Assembly: GCA_003993805.1 (NCBI GenBank)
Contig: RSEF01000031.1
Span: 17,952,361-18,016,360 of the forward strand
DNA from: Himantopus leucocephalus
Taxonomy: Eukaryota; Chordata; Aves; Charadriiformes; Recurvirostridae
Direction of reading: 5' to 3'
Length of the DNA stretch: 64,000 nt
The notes under the pieces were generated by a model. That model was not told where the DNA came from, did not search any database, and was given only the letters and a program-made list of their open reading frames with translations. This document shows positions 1 to 9,900 of this stretch, in pieces. Within the stretch, counting starts at the first letter, position 1. The number at the start of each line of letters is the position of its first letter. The position numbers were made by a program, and so were the translations under genes.

Positions 1-232
1 AGCAAAGGGGTCCTCTCTGAACCTCAACTCAATGGGAGGTCCTCCCTGAGAGTTTTTTCTGACCCTGTCCTCTATGCAGTAAATAACCAAGTTTGCCTTG
101 CCTTGCCATCAAATCTTGTTAAAACACTGTTACATTTACTATCAACCTTTATTAATTCCCTGTNTGTGTTATGTCAATAAAAGTATTGCTGCTTCTTTCT
201 ATGAGTGAAGTCCATCACTCCATCTGCGACAG
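1..232 (+). mobile_element. Probable 3' part of an LTR (R-U5-like), cut by the window edge
   Basis: A CT-rich stretch leads to an AATAAA-type signal near 175-182. A short pyrimidine-rich segment follows and ends near the bases ctgcgaca at 225-232, after which the DNA changes character. A polyadenylation signal followed by a short U5-like tail is the usual layout of a retroviral LTR end. The left part lies outside the window, so TG...CA ends and target duplication cannot be tested. It could instead be an unrelated 3' end with a poly(A) signal. The single N at 164 sits inside it. Confidence 0.35.
164..164. other. Single-N assembly join
   Basis: One N lies between two copies of the trinucleotide tgt. 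Too little is duplicated to say whether sequence is missing or doubled. Confidence 0.6.
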
Positions 233-283
233 TCTCCCCAACTCAAAGGAAAAAGTACAGGTAAAAACAAAGTATGAAAAGAC

Positions 284-690
284 TTGTATATGAGGAGAGG
301 TTAAATCAGCTGGGATTCTTTACCTGGAAAAATAAATGATTGGAGGAGAATATATGATTGCAATATAGAGAGAAATGAATAATCCAGAGAAGGTGAAAAA
401 AAGGAAGTGTTGCGCTCTATTTCATACAATATAATACACAAGAATAATCAAAAGAAATATTTAAGAAGAATCCTTGAACTGAAAGTAGGGTTTTTTCCAC
501 TCAATGTGCAAATGAATTATGAAACTTATTGGCAACATGCTGTGCCAATATAACTGCTGTTGCAGTTATTAAACTGATATCAAACACAAGGATGTGGAGG
601 CAAACTCCAGTTCAGAAGGTCCTAAGCTACAGGATGTTAGAAGCTGTGAGGTTAAACTGAATGAAGTATTAATTTACTCTTGCATCCACA
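284..690 (+). mobile_element. Ancient CR1-type LINE 3' end
   Basis: The order of phrases follows the end of CR1 ORF2 and the 3' untranslated region. A 'tatgaggagaggttaaatc' segment (about 288-306) is followed by the 'gctgggattctttacctgg' segment. The 'atgattgcaatat' segment comes next, then a 'gtggaggcaaactccagttc' segment near 594-614, which corresponds to the end-of-element text about a gene product with many small changes. No frame is open. Divergence and small indels mark it as much older than the CR1 copies at 3-5, 39-40 and 45-47 kb. Recognition is by pattern memory, so the exact ends are approximate. Confidence 0.55.
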
Positions 691-2440
691 ATTGACCACT
701 GTCTAACACAAGATGTTGGAGTAGACGAGTCTTTTATCTTGCCCATTATTGTTGCTCTTACAAGCATTTCACAGTCTGATCCTTTATTGAAGTTAACTAA
801 AGAGAGTGTTTGGCTGCTGCAATTTTGATATGGGCCTGCATATGAGTAAAATTAATCAACTGAAAACCATGAAATTTGGATTGCTCTGTCTGCAGACATG
901 TGCAAAGAACTTTTATCTTGTTATAGCTATTGTTAATCGGCTGACAATCCTAAATAGTCACCGTGTTGCAGTCTGTTGTAGAGAGTGATAAATAGAGAAG
1001 AGAGCAAAAGACAAGGCCCGCATAAATGATAAGTAAACCCCTTCCCTTTGAATTAAAGTTACAATCTGAGTACAAAACTTGTTTTTCTTATTATTTGCAA
1101 TTTGAATATGTGTGTACATTGCCATGGCAAATACTATATTCTGGTACACATTTTATGATCATCACTGAAACTCAGACACCACAAAACTGAACACAGATGA
1201 GTTGAGAGAAATTTAAGTTTGTAGAAGTGGCAGATTTTTTTCCTCCCTGAGACTTGCAGAAAAACGACAAACCAGAGCTTCATTGTTTCCTGTGATTCCA
1301 TTTGAAGTATTCCTACATGCTTGAAATGTCCTTCCCTGTGTAATTGACAAAGATGAACTACTATTGACTTGTGTTCTATAGGAAAAGAGAGAAAAAAAAG
1401 ACCTAAATGATTGCTATGGTGTTTATTCCATCATTGCAGAATTGTTCCCCGATGTGTATTTCAAGCATTGGACTAGTCTGCCTTAAAAGACTAAGCAATA
1501 AGTTTATGAACTACTTATTACAGGGAACCTTATTTTATACCTAACATGAATATATCTTAAGAGCATTACCTCAATGTATAATACTATTTTCTTGATTTAA
1601 ATCACATTCTCTTGGAAATCCCTCCTTGCATGTTCATCAAGAACATGCAAATTACTATTATAGAGGGAAACAATAGCAACAGCTTCAATTAAAATACCAT
1701 TTTTACTACATTTTAAAAGACAAAACTTTCCAGTAGAAACCTTGATACTATGTCTTTATATACTTCTGAACTATTAACTTTTTATGATGAGTTTTAACAT
1801 GTTATCTTCCTTACACTCCCTGTGCATGAGGGATTCTGAAACTGACTTTTATGATAAGGTCTCATAGAATTTTTGTTATTGTTATGCAGTCTGGTTGAAC
1901 AGATACTGAGGGTGGCAAAAACAAGAAAGGAAAATGAGCAGAATAAGAATATATTAAGAAAAAAGTCCAATTTTGTTTAAATAAATTTATGTTTCTATGA
2001 TGTTTCACACAAACCTTAATGAGTATAATGTATATTCCTTTTTTCAGAAGCCTTAAAAAAATAAAAATGATGCTTGTGTTACTATATTTATACATGCCAA
2101 TCTGCTTGGTGTATCTTCCTTAAATAGAAGAACACTAACTGGTTCTAGCCTGTTGCACCTTGCTCCTTTTATGTGCAGATCTGCTAAGAGAAAGTAAGTT
2201 TCATGTACAATGCAGCCCATCTTTTGTGGGTCTCTTTTCCTATGAACAACCTAAGGCAGAAATTAATAGAAATAAAGCTTTCATGTAGAGTAATGTAAGC
2301 AGCTGGTTCCCAAAGACCTGATCTAGGTGGGACGAGTCAATAAACCAGAATTTCCTCCAGCAGCACATTAAAAGAATCATAGGGTCCTTTTATAAGGTAA
2401 AACAACAGCAGTGTGTTCAGTGAACAAATCTTTCACAGCA
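691..2440. other. AT-rich unique DNA, no gene seen
   Basis: No open frame here has the composition or length of an exon, and I recognise no repeat family. The sequence is AT-rich with scattered short A and T runs. Confidence 0.6.
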
Positions 2441-2454
2441 ATCCTACTAAAAAA

Positions 2455-2560
2455 ATGGAAAAAAAAAAAAGGTATGTTTTGGGGGGGAGGGGAAGGGGGA
2501 GGGGGGGGGAAGGAAAAAGTCCNAGGGGAAGGTGGAGGTGGGGGGAAGGAAAAAGTACCT
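2455..2560 (+). repeat. Poly(A) then G-rich, quadruplex-capable tract with an N join
   Basis: An A run (about 2459-2470) precedes four closely spaced runs of four or more G between about 2480 and 2510, with linkers of one or two A. This arrangement fits an intramolecular G-quadruplex on the plus strand. An N at 2523 follows the bases ggaaggaaaaagt, and the same phrase returns near 2545-2558. The region is therefore probably an assembly overlap in low-complexity DNA, and the true length is uncertain. Confidence 0.7.
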
Positions 2561-2814
2561 AAATGTACTTTTATATTCATTTACTGTTGAGACTCGTCAA
2601 AGAAAGTACTGTATACATATTTAATAAAATTTCTTAGTGAGAAAGGCAAGAAAGAGCGCATTTTAATTTTTCCACTGTGGAAAAGGCAGCAATAACTCAG
2701 CACTTACTCATTTCTATGTGTTAGTCACTAACTAATAATGACTAAGTGATTATGCTAATCAGCATACAGTTATTTTTACTCTCAACTAGCTGTTTACTGG
2801 GTTACCAGAGGCCA

Positions 2815-2946
2815 AATATATATATAAAATATACTTATATATATTATAACATATATAATATATATAAAATAACGTATCATCTATATAAAATAAAATATAT
2901 AATAACTATAATAACACACATAATATATATACATATATATAGCATA
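2815..2946. repeat. TA-rich microsatellite
   Basis: About 130 bases made almost only of ta, ata and aca steps, with interrupted (TA)n blocks. It is low-complexity DNA with no coding value. Confidence 0.85.
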
Positions 2947-3189
2947 AATATGTTATCATTAGTGTCATGTAAAGAATTATGAGGTATTCCAGTAAGAAGA
3001 GGGAATATTACAGGAATTGGAAAAAATAAATGGTACCTGATGGGAAGAACACAGAATTTGAAGTGGGTGTCCGTTGACAGTTATTGCAGTGAGGAAGCAT
3101 ATCGTAGACACACACATAGGAAACCATATGCCGAGCATAAAATGCCCAGTTCTGTTTATTTTTTTCTTTTGAGAAATCAAGCAATGCTC

Positions 3190-3701
3190 TGGGAGGCAGG
3201 CGAAACCCTCCCCAGCCTCCCTCACTTTCCCAGTTGCCCTTACACAACAGGTATGAGGCTCTGGAACTTGAAGGCCAGGCAAATGAGGACATAGTGGAAG
3301 GGCCATTCAGGGGGTAGCCAAGGGTGAGCCAGCCAGCCAGCCCCATGCATTAGGGTGATTCCCTTCTAAGGGGAAGAGAGCGCCCCATATGCCCACCAGA
3401 TCCGTCCCAAAGGGAGGTCTGCTGCCTCCCTGGGACCCGCGGCAGGGACATCACCAGGAAACTCCCTGGTCTGGTACGATGCACTGATTATTACCCGCTG
3501 CTGGTTATGCAACTTGGAAGTAATGAGGTTGTGGACAGAAGTCTAAAGGCAATTAAAAAGGACTTCAGGGCACTGGGACGACTGGTTGAAGGTTCTGGTG
3601 CACAGGTAGTTTTTTCCTCAATCCTTTCAGGGGTAGGGAGGGAAAGGAACAGGAAGATAGAACTGGTTAACATGCGGCTCAGAGGCTGGTGCCATTGGTG
3701 A
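3190..3701 (+). pseudogene. CR1 ORF1 remnant with esterase-like part
   Basis: Reading through frame changes gives RYEALELEG around 3250, a stop soon after, then GDSLLRG from about 3349, followed by REVCCLPG and DYYPLLVMQLGSNEV. The GDS block fits the catalytic serine block of the SGNH esterase known from CR1 ORF1, and the later AQVVFSSILS phrase near 3600 also belongs to that protein. A short deletion seems to separate the RYEALE part from the GDS block, because the usual spacer is missing. ORF1 proteins bind the element RNA during retrotransposition. This copy cannot make one, as the frame is broken by stops. Confidence 0.75.
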
Positions 3702-4015
3702 AGTTTTGGGTTTTTTGATCATGGGGACATCTCCACAGCACTGGGCCTACTGGCAACAGAAGGGGTACACCTGTCTCAGAAAGGGTAAAGGATCCTGGGG
3801 CAAGAATTATCAGGGCTCATTGAAAGAGCTTTAAACTAGATTGGAAGGGGGAAGGGGATGTAACTGGTCCTGCTAGAAATAAGCCCAGGGGGAGCGCGCC
3901 AGGGTTTGCAGGATGGCAAGCTGGCGAGAACCCTTGTTATTCTGTCTCAGGGGAGGAACGGGTTGGAGATACACGGGGCAGTAAAGACGGAAGCGTTATT
4001 GATAGGTTAGAAGCC

Positions 4016-4640
4016 ATGGAAAAACTTGAGAGCAGTCAGGTAGGAAGCAGGGCTTCCACCCACAAAGAAGTGTCGGGAATATTAGCCCAATTGAAGTGCA
4101 TCTACGCTAATGTACGTAGCGTGGGCAACAAACAGGAGGAGCTAGAAGCCATGGTGCACCAGGAAAACTGTGATATAGTAGCTATCACGGAAACTTGGTG
4201 GGACACCTTGTGCGGCTGAGTGCCGCAATCAATGACTACAAGCTCTTCAGAAGGGATAGACAAGGAAGGAGAGGTGGTGGGGTGGCCCTGTATGTTAGGG
4301 ACGGTTATGAATGTTTAGAACTCAATCACAGCGATGATACGGTTCAGTGTCTATGGCTCAGAATCAGGGGGAAGGCCAACAAGGCTGCTGTTGTGGTGGG
4401 GGTCAGTTATAGACCACCCAATCAAGACAGAGAGGTAGATGAAACTTTCTACAATCAGCTGGGAGAAGTCTCACGATTGCTTGCCCTTGTTCTTGTGGGG
4501 GACTTCAACTTCCCAGATGTCTGCTGGAAATACAACACAGCAGAGAGGAAACAGTCCTGGACGTTCCTAGAGTGTGTTGAGGACAACTTCCTTATTCATC
4601 TGGTGTGTGGCAACCAAGATGGTGAAAAGTCTCAACGGCA
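4016..4640 (+). pseudogene. CR1 ORF2 endonuclease domain remnant
   Basis: The translation contains the ordered blocks of an apurinic-type LINE endonuclease: CIYANVRSVGNKQEEL, then DIVAITETWWD with the catalytic-type glutamate. RRGGGVALYVRDG, VVGVSYRPPNQ and LVLVGDFNFPDVCW (the D-x-N block) follow. One frameshift falls near 4200-4215, between the ETWWD block and the following LFRRDRQG block. The domain nicks target DNA during insertion. Apart from the shift the motifs are well kept, so the copy is not among the oldest. The reading ends near 4640, where the element jumps to its 3' tail. Confidence 0.85.
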
Positions 4641-5059
4641 AGACTTAAAAGGAGCAGCTGTAGTCACTTGGTTTGTTCAGCTCACAAAAGGCTTAGGAGC
4701 AACCTCATCACACTCTAAAACTGTGGTAGGTTGGCAGTGGAGGGGGAGGTGCTGATCTCCTTTCTCTGATGACCAGCTATAGAACAAGAGGAAATGGAAT
4801 GAAGCTGCATCAGGGGAAGTTCGTTAAGAACTGGACATTAAGAAAAGGTTCTTCAGTGAGAGGGTGGTCAGTCACTGGAGCAGGCTCCCCAGGGAAGTGG
4901 TCACAGCACCAAACCTGTCAGAGTTCAAGAAGCATCTGGATGATGATGCTTTTAGTAATATGACTTAGTTTTATGTAGTCCTGTGAGAAGTAGGGAGTTG
5001 GACTTGGTGATCCTTATGGGTGCCTTCAACCTTGAGATATTCTGTGATTTTGTGCTCTG

Positions 5060-5798
5060 GTAAAACCCCACTGCTCAAGCAGGGACGCCAGGGGCCAAGT
5101 ACCCAGGAACATGTCCAGATGGCTTTTGAGTATCTCCAAGGAGACATCACAGCTGCTCTGGGCAGCATGTGCCAGTGCTCAGTCACCCTCACAGTAAAAA
5201 AGTGTTTCCTGAAGTTCAGAGGGAACCTCCTGTGTTTCAGTTTGTGCCCATTGTGTTTTGTCCTGTCACTGGACACCACTGCAAAGAGCCTGTCTCCATC
5301 CTCTTCACACCTTCCCTTCAGCTATTCATATACACTGATAAGATCCCCCCTGAGCCTTCTACTTCACTGAGCTAAACAGCCCCAGCTCTTGCAGCCTTTC
5401 CTCATAGGAGAGATGCTCCAGTCTCTTCATCATCTTAGTGCCCCTTCTCTGGAGTCTCCAGTATCTCCATCTGTCTCTTGTACCGGGGAGCCCCAAACTG
5501 GACACAGTGGTCCAGGTGTAGGTCTCACCAATGCTGAACGGAGGGGAAGGATCCTCTTCCTTGACTTGCTGGTAGTACTTTGTCTAATGCAGCCAATGAT
5601 ACCATTCATCTTTTTTGCAGCAAGGGCACATTGCTGGCTCGTGTTCAACCTCGTGTCCAGTAGGACACCCAAGTCCTTTTCTGCCAAGCTGCTTTCCAGC
5701 TGGGTGGCCCCTAGCATATACTGGTGCATGGGTTGTTCCTTTTGAGATGCAGGACTTTGAAATTCCCCTTGTTGACATTCATGAGGTTAAACTTCAAA
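5060..5798 (-). mobile_element. CR1 LINE fragment, 5'-truncated, end of ORF2 and 3' region
   Basis: Read on the minus strand, the left end of the ORF2 part gives HQYMLGATQLESSLAEKDLG, then TRLNTSQQCALAAKKMNGII and further CR1 carboxy-terminal text. The 3' untranslated part follows, with the 'atctggacatg' type phrase. The first 50-90 bases of the usual CR1 3' terminus are missing next to 5050, where the plus-strand CR1 ends. The fragment begins (5') near 5798, within the reverse transcriptase carboxy end. 5' truncation is normal for LINEs, whereas loss of the 3' terminus is not and points to a later deletion at the junction. Confidence 0.9.
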
Positions 5799-6349
5799 CA
5801 TGCTTTTTGTATATGTGAATATGTAGACTTAAATAGCAGAGAAAACAAACACTTTTATATGCTGCCTAAAGAATAACGTCAAAAGGTGAAAAATTAACTC
5901 AGAAAGATTTATCATTATACTTCAAGGGTGGGCTGGTAGCATGAGTAGTCAATAAAACGAATAGTAACAAAAGTCAGTCTAGACCAGAGTATCAATCCTT
6001 ACAGAGAAGCACAGTTTTGTGCTTAGAGAATGCTATAACTGAAAGATGATTACAGAAGTCAAAGATAGATATAGAAGATTACAATGAGAAGATTAGTTTA
6101 GATCTCTTTGGTTGCCATTACTAGTAATAATGACACCAACAAATGGATGTGTGGTTTAATAGCAGGGCAATACTTAGTTTAATAAACCTAAGTAATAACC
6201 AAGTATAAACCAAGGACCAGAGAGTATTTATAGCATCTCACCAAAATTCTAATGACTTGAGGGCAGCAAAAACCTTGTTGACTTTAGCCAAACTGACCTC
6301 CTAAATACAATTTTTGACCCTACACTTAGAAATTAGCCAAGTACTCTGT
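5799..6349. other. Unique AT-rich DNA, no gene seen
   Basis: No repeat or coding signal was recognised. This is a spacer between a CR1 fragment and an LTR. Confidence 0.55.
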
Positions 6350-6975
6350 GTCATTTTATTGGGTTTATGTAACGAGATTTTGGTAGTGGCGGGGGCTGCA
6401 GGGGTGGCCTTCTGCCAGAAGAAACCAGGGGCTGCCCCCATGTGGGACAAAACCATTTCCAGCTGACTTGAGAAGGACTCACTGCTGGTCAAATCTGATC
6501 CAAATAGGGATGTTGGTTGTCCCTAAATATTATATTTAGGAAGGGTAAAAAACACCATGCAGAAGCTGTGAGAGAGAGGAGTGAGAAAAAACTCTGCAGA
6601 TCACCAAGGTCAGAGAAGAAGGAAGGTGTGGAGGTGTCCAGGTGCCAGAGCAGAGATTCCCCGGCAACCTGTGGAGAACACCGTGGTGAAGCAGGCTGTC
6701 CCCCTGCAGCCTGCAGAGGACCACAGTGGAGCAGATACACATACTGTAAACTATGGAAGACGCCATGCCACAGCAGCTGGATATGACCTGAAGGAAGCTG
6801 CAGCTGGTGGAAAACCTAGGCAGGAGCAAGCTCGTGGTAGGAGCTGCAGCCTATGGGTTACCCACACTGGAGCAGTCTGTTCCTGAAAGACGGTGGATTG
6901 TGGAAGGGACCCATGCTGGAACAGTTCATGAAGAACTGCAGCCTTGGCAAGGACTGATGTTAGAGAAGCTGATGT
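6350..6975 (-). mobile_element. Endogenous-retrovirus LTR, minus strand, 5' part missing
   Basis: On the minus strand the order is a repeated phrase about 'gggctgcag' and 'ccagcgtggg', a 'ctgcaggggaatctct' type block near 6650-6670, and the block ending in gcagagttttttctcactcc near 6575-6594. The end-of-LTR block follows at about 6350-6440. I recognise this order from a widespread avian LTR family. The same blocks appear in the same order at 18438-18885 and 63110-63765. The upstream part of the LTR (about the first 250 bases) is absent. No internal retroviral gene lies next to it, so it is a truncated solitary LTR. Confidence 0.75.
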
Positions 6976-9900
6976 CCAATCTAAACATATACACAGATTT
7001 TAAAGTAAAAAAAAAATAAAAATCTTATATTCTGTACTAAGTTCAAAGTAAAAAACAGAAAGATACTTTCCTGACACATCTACAGCTATTCAATTCAATT
7101 GAAGAAAGATCTCGGCTCATATTCCACCAGCAGTGTCAGTTACTATGTACTTCCAAAGGACAAGTACATGGAGCCAAAAGGAAAAGAAACTTAAACTTAA
7201 CTTCCTTTTGTCCTCTTTTTTATGTTTTTTTAATTTTTTTTTAAAGTTGTAATGTGATTTTATACACTTAAGGTGAAATTCAGACACCATGAGATTAAAA
7301 GCAAATTTCCCACAAGTTTCAACAGAAGTTAATCATTCTCCTTACTTTACATTATGACTAGCAAATCTACTTCAAGAACCACTGAAAAAGAATAAACAAC
7401 TCTATTCCTCCTGTGAAATATTAAAGGAGCTTTTTTCAAATGTTCAATGATTTATGAGGAATTTGATGGTATCTGGTCTCCTACAGAGAGCACTTCTTTG
7501 GAAAACAAAAAAAGCAAATTCCGCCACTACTGCTTATGTTGAGACTACTAAAAATATCATCCTTAAAAAGAAACTGATCAGACTATGTATCCTGTTTATG
7601 AACCTGCATTCTATAATATAAATTTAGAAAGGAACATGTTGTAGCTATGGTGGCAGAAACACAAACAAATTTTAATCCAGAAACAGCATTACAGCAGTCT
7701 CATGGAGTCATTTTTACTTACAGAAAATAGGACTGATGTCTTGAAAATGATCGCCCAATAGAAGATTCGCACTTAGGAAGTGTAACAACACTTATACTTA
7801 GTGAAATATGTCATTTGGCTGACATTGCCCAAAAGAAGTTGGTTTCCTGTTTTTCTTATTTGGTCATAATAATTTCATAGAAACTGCTGAAGCTCTTGAA
7901 AAGGGGTTTAAGCTATCTAAAATAGATGTTAATTAACATACAGAGTTTTTCACACTAGGCTGATTCATGTTTTCTGTTTATAAAGAAAAATAAGTATTTA
8001 TAAAGAAATAAGACTTTCCAGTGTCTGTAAGATAATTACAGAATATTGTCACCTTTTAAAATATTTGTTATACCAGTGTAGTAAGCTTGAAGATAGCATA
8101 CTAAATGCAGAGTTTTCAAAGATTTATTACTTTGTCCCTTTTCCACTCCTCAGACATGGAGAGAGGAGTGTAATGAGGGGGTTAAAACAGAAAGTCAACA
8201 GATCCACAGTTGTTTGCACCAAACATCACAACCATAGAAGCTCACTGATGAGAAATTAACTCACACATTCTCAGCTGTAGAGGGACTTTTCAAGTACTTC
8301 TGGCGCTCAAAAGCCAGCCCTACTGTTATGATTCCAAACTACTTTCATATGATTTCTGGGGCTGGCATAAGGTCGGTAAAGTTTAATCTTATCAAAGGAT
8401 TTGGTTTAGCAAATCTTGTGCACATTCAAAATATCTCTTGTTTTCCATCTTTCTTTCTAATAAGAATATGAAAATTTCCTCCAACAGAAATATGAGACAG
8501 TAGTGAATCTCTGCTCCTATTTAACACTGCACTCCTTAGGAAAGTTAAATTTCAGTTTGGTTTAATACACTTTAATGCAGTTTTAATTAATTTCATTTGT
8601 ACTCTGAGATGTAACCAGTGTCTCAGACAAGAGATGGATTTTAAAAAAAAACCTTCAGAGCTTTCTAAAAGAAGATTTCTGGGGTTCAGTTTGCATAAAG
8701 AAGCAATGGAATGAGGTTCTTTTTACAGTGGCACATAGTTAAAGATCATTTAAATGATTCAGTAATTTACAAATATGTTATAGGGTAGTCATGCATACAA
8801 TAATTCAGAATATTTTTACAATGTAAACTTCAAACTAATAACAAGAAGTGTTCTTAACTACACTGCAATAGAAAATAAATATATTAGCTCAGAGGCAGTC
8901 ACAGAATAAGTAGTCACTAAATGAAGTATTTTACAGACAACTGCGTGGCAGTAAATCATGCAAAAAGTAGTACTGAATTGAAATATATGTACATTATTAA
9001 ACATATTTCTGGCTTTCACCATAGCCCACTAGACTTAGATACTTCTTTCCTGGATCTAAGTTCCCTGCCAAGGGTCTGAAAGTGTAACTTTTGTGCATTA
9101 TTCTTATTACCTGTATTCAACACATCCATAGCCTGTCAGACAGTCACGTGCATTGCACAGTGCTGTTTGCATTAAATATATTTACAGTAGTTAATAACTA
9201 ATGAGTTGAGGCACAGGCATTTTCTGCAGTTTTCACCTTAGGTCCAGTTTTCTGCCAAGTTTCAGAAAGTTCACAAAAGAATGAACAATGTGCTCTCAGA
9301 TGCTGAATACAGTAATCCTTACTTAGGCAGATATATAGAATAAAGAGTTCAACAATGGCCTACAAACTCCAGCTTTTACTTGTTGGAGACATGATTTATG
9401 CACACCTGACAACGCAATATACAAACATTGGGTACAGGCAGAAATCTTCAGAGAATTCTTAAATTGACAGACCGCACGATATATTTTTGTCTATACAAAT
9501 CCTGATTTTCAGATCAAAGGGAATGGAGAAAATTTTCTTTAAGCTGCCTTTATTGCAATGATAAAACCTTGGTCTCCAAGGCCTTGTATAAAGCTGAACT
9601 AGTCAATGTGTAATTAAATCTTATAGGATACAGCAGTAATACTTGTTACAGAAAAGACATTTTATGGTCAGCAATCTTATTTGCAACTAACAGGATGACA
9701 CAAAAGTCACAGTTCACAGAAGCTTTATGTCTGTTATTTTATGCTGGAATAATGCTGCACAAACCAATTAACCAGTATAATAGTGTCACTGTGTATTTAA
9801 AGAAAAAAATGGATCTGGCAAAATGTCTCTGCCTTTCTCATATTTATAATGTCTTGTGTATTACTGGAACAGTATTACACTTGAAGGGTCAGTCTTGTGG

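Larger units (their letters stand above)
3178..5048 (+). mobile_element. CR1 LINE with both ends, reverse transcriptase region missing
   Basis: In order it contains the end of ORF1 (RYEALELEG phrase, then an SGNH-esterase-like part) and a linker. The amino part of ORF2 follows, with an endonuclease domain to about 4620. The next sequence is directly the CR1 3' tail (about 4675-5048), with the 'cactggagcaggctccccag' block and an ending near gagatattctgtgat. A complete CR1 ORF2 has a reverse transcriptase of roughly 1.5 kb between these parts, and none of it is here. The ORF1 to ORF2 section also has frameshifts, so the copy is dead. It meets the minus-strand CR1 at 5060 tail to tail. The orientation and the domain order are clear, while the internal junction is only placed to within about 50 bases. 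Confidence 0.9.
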
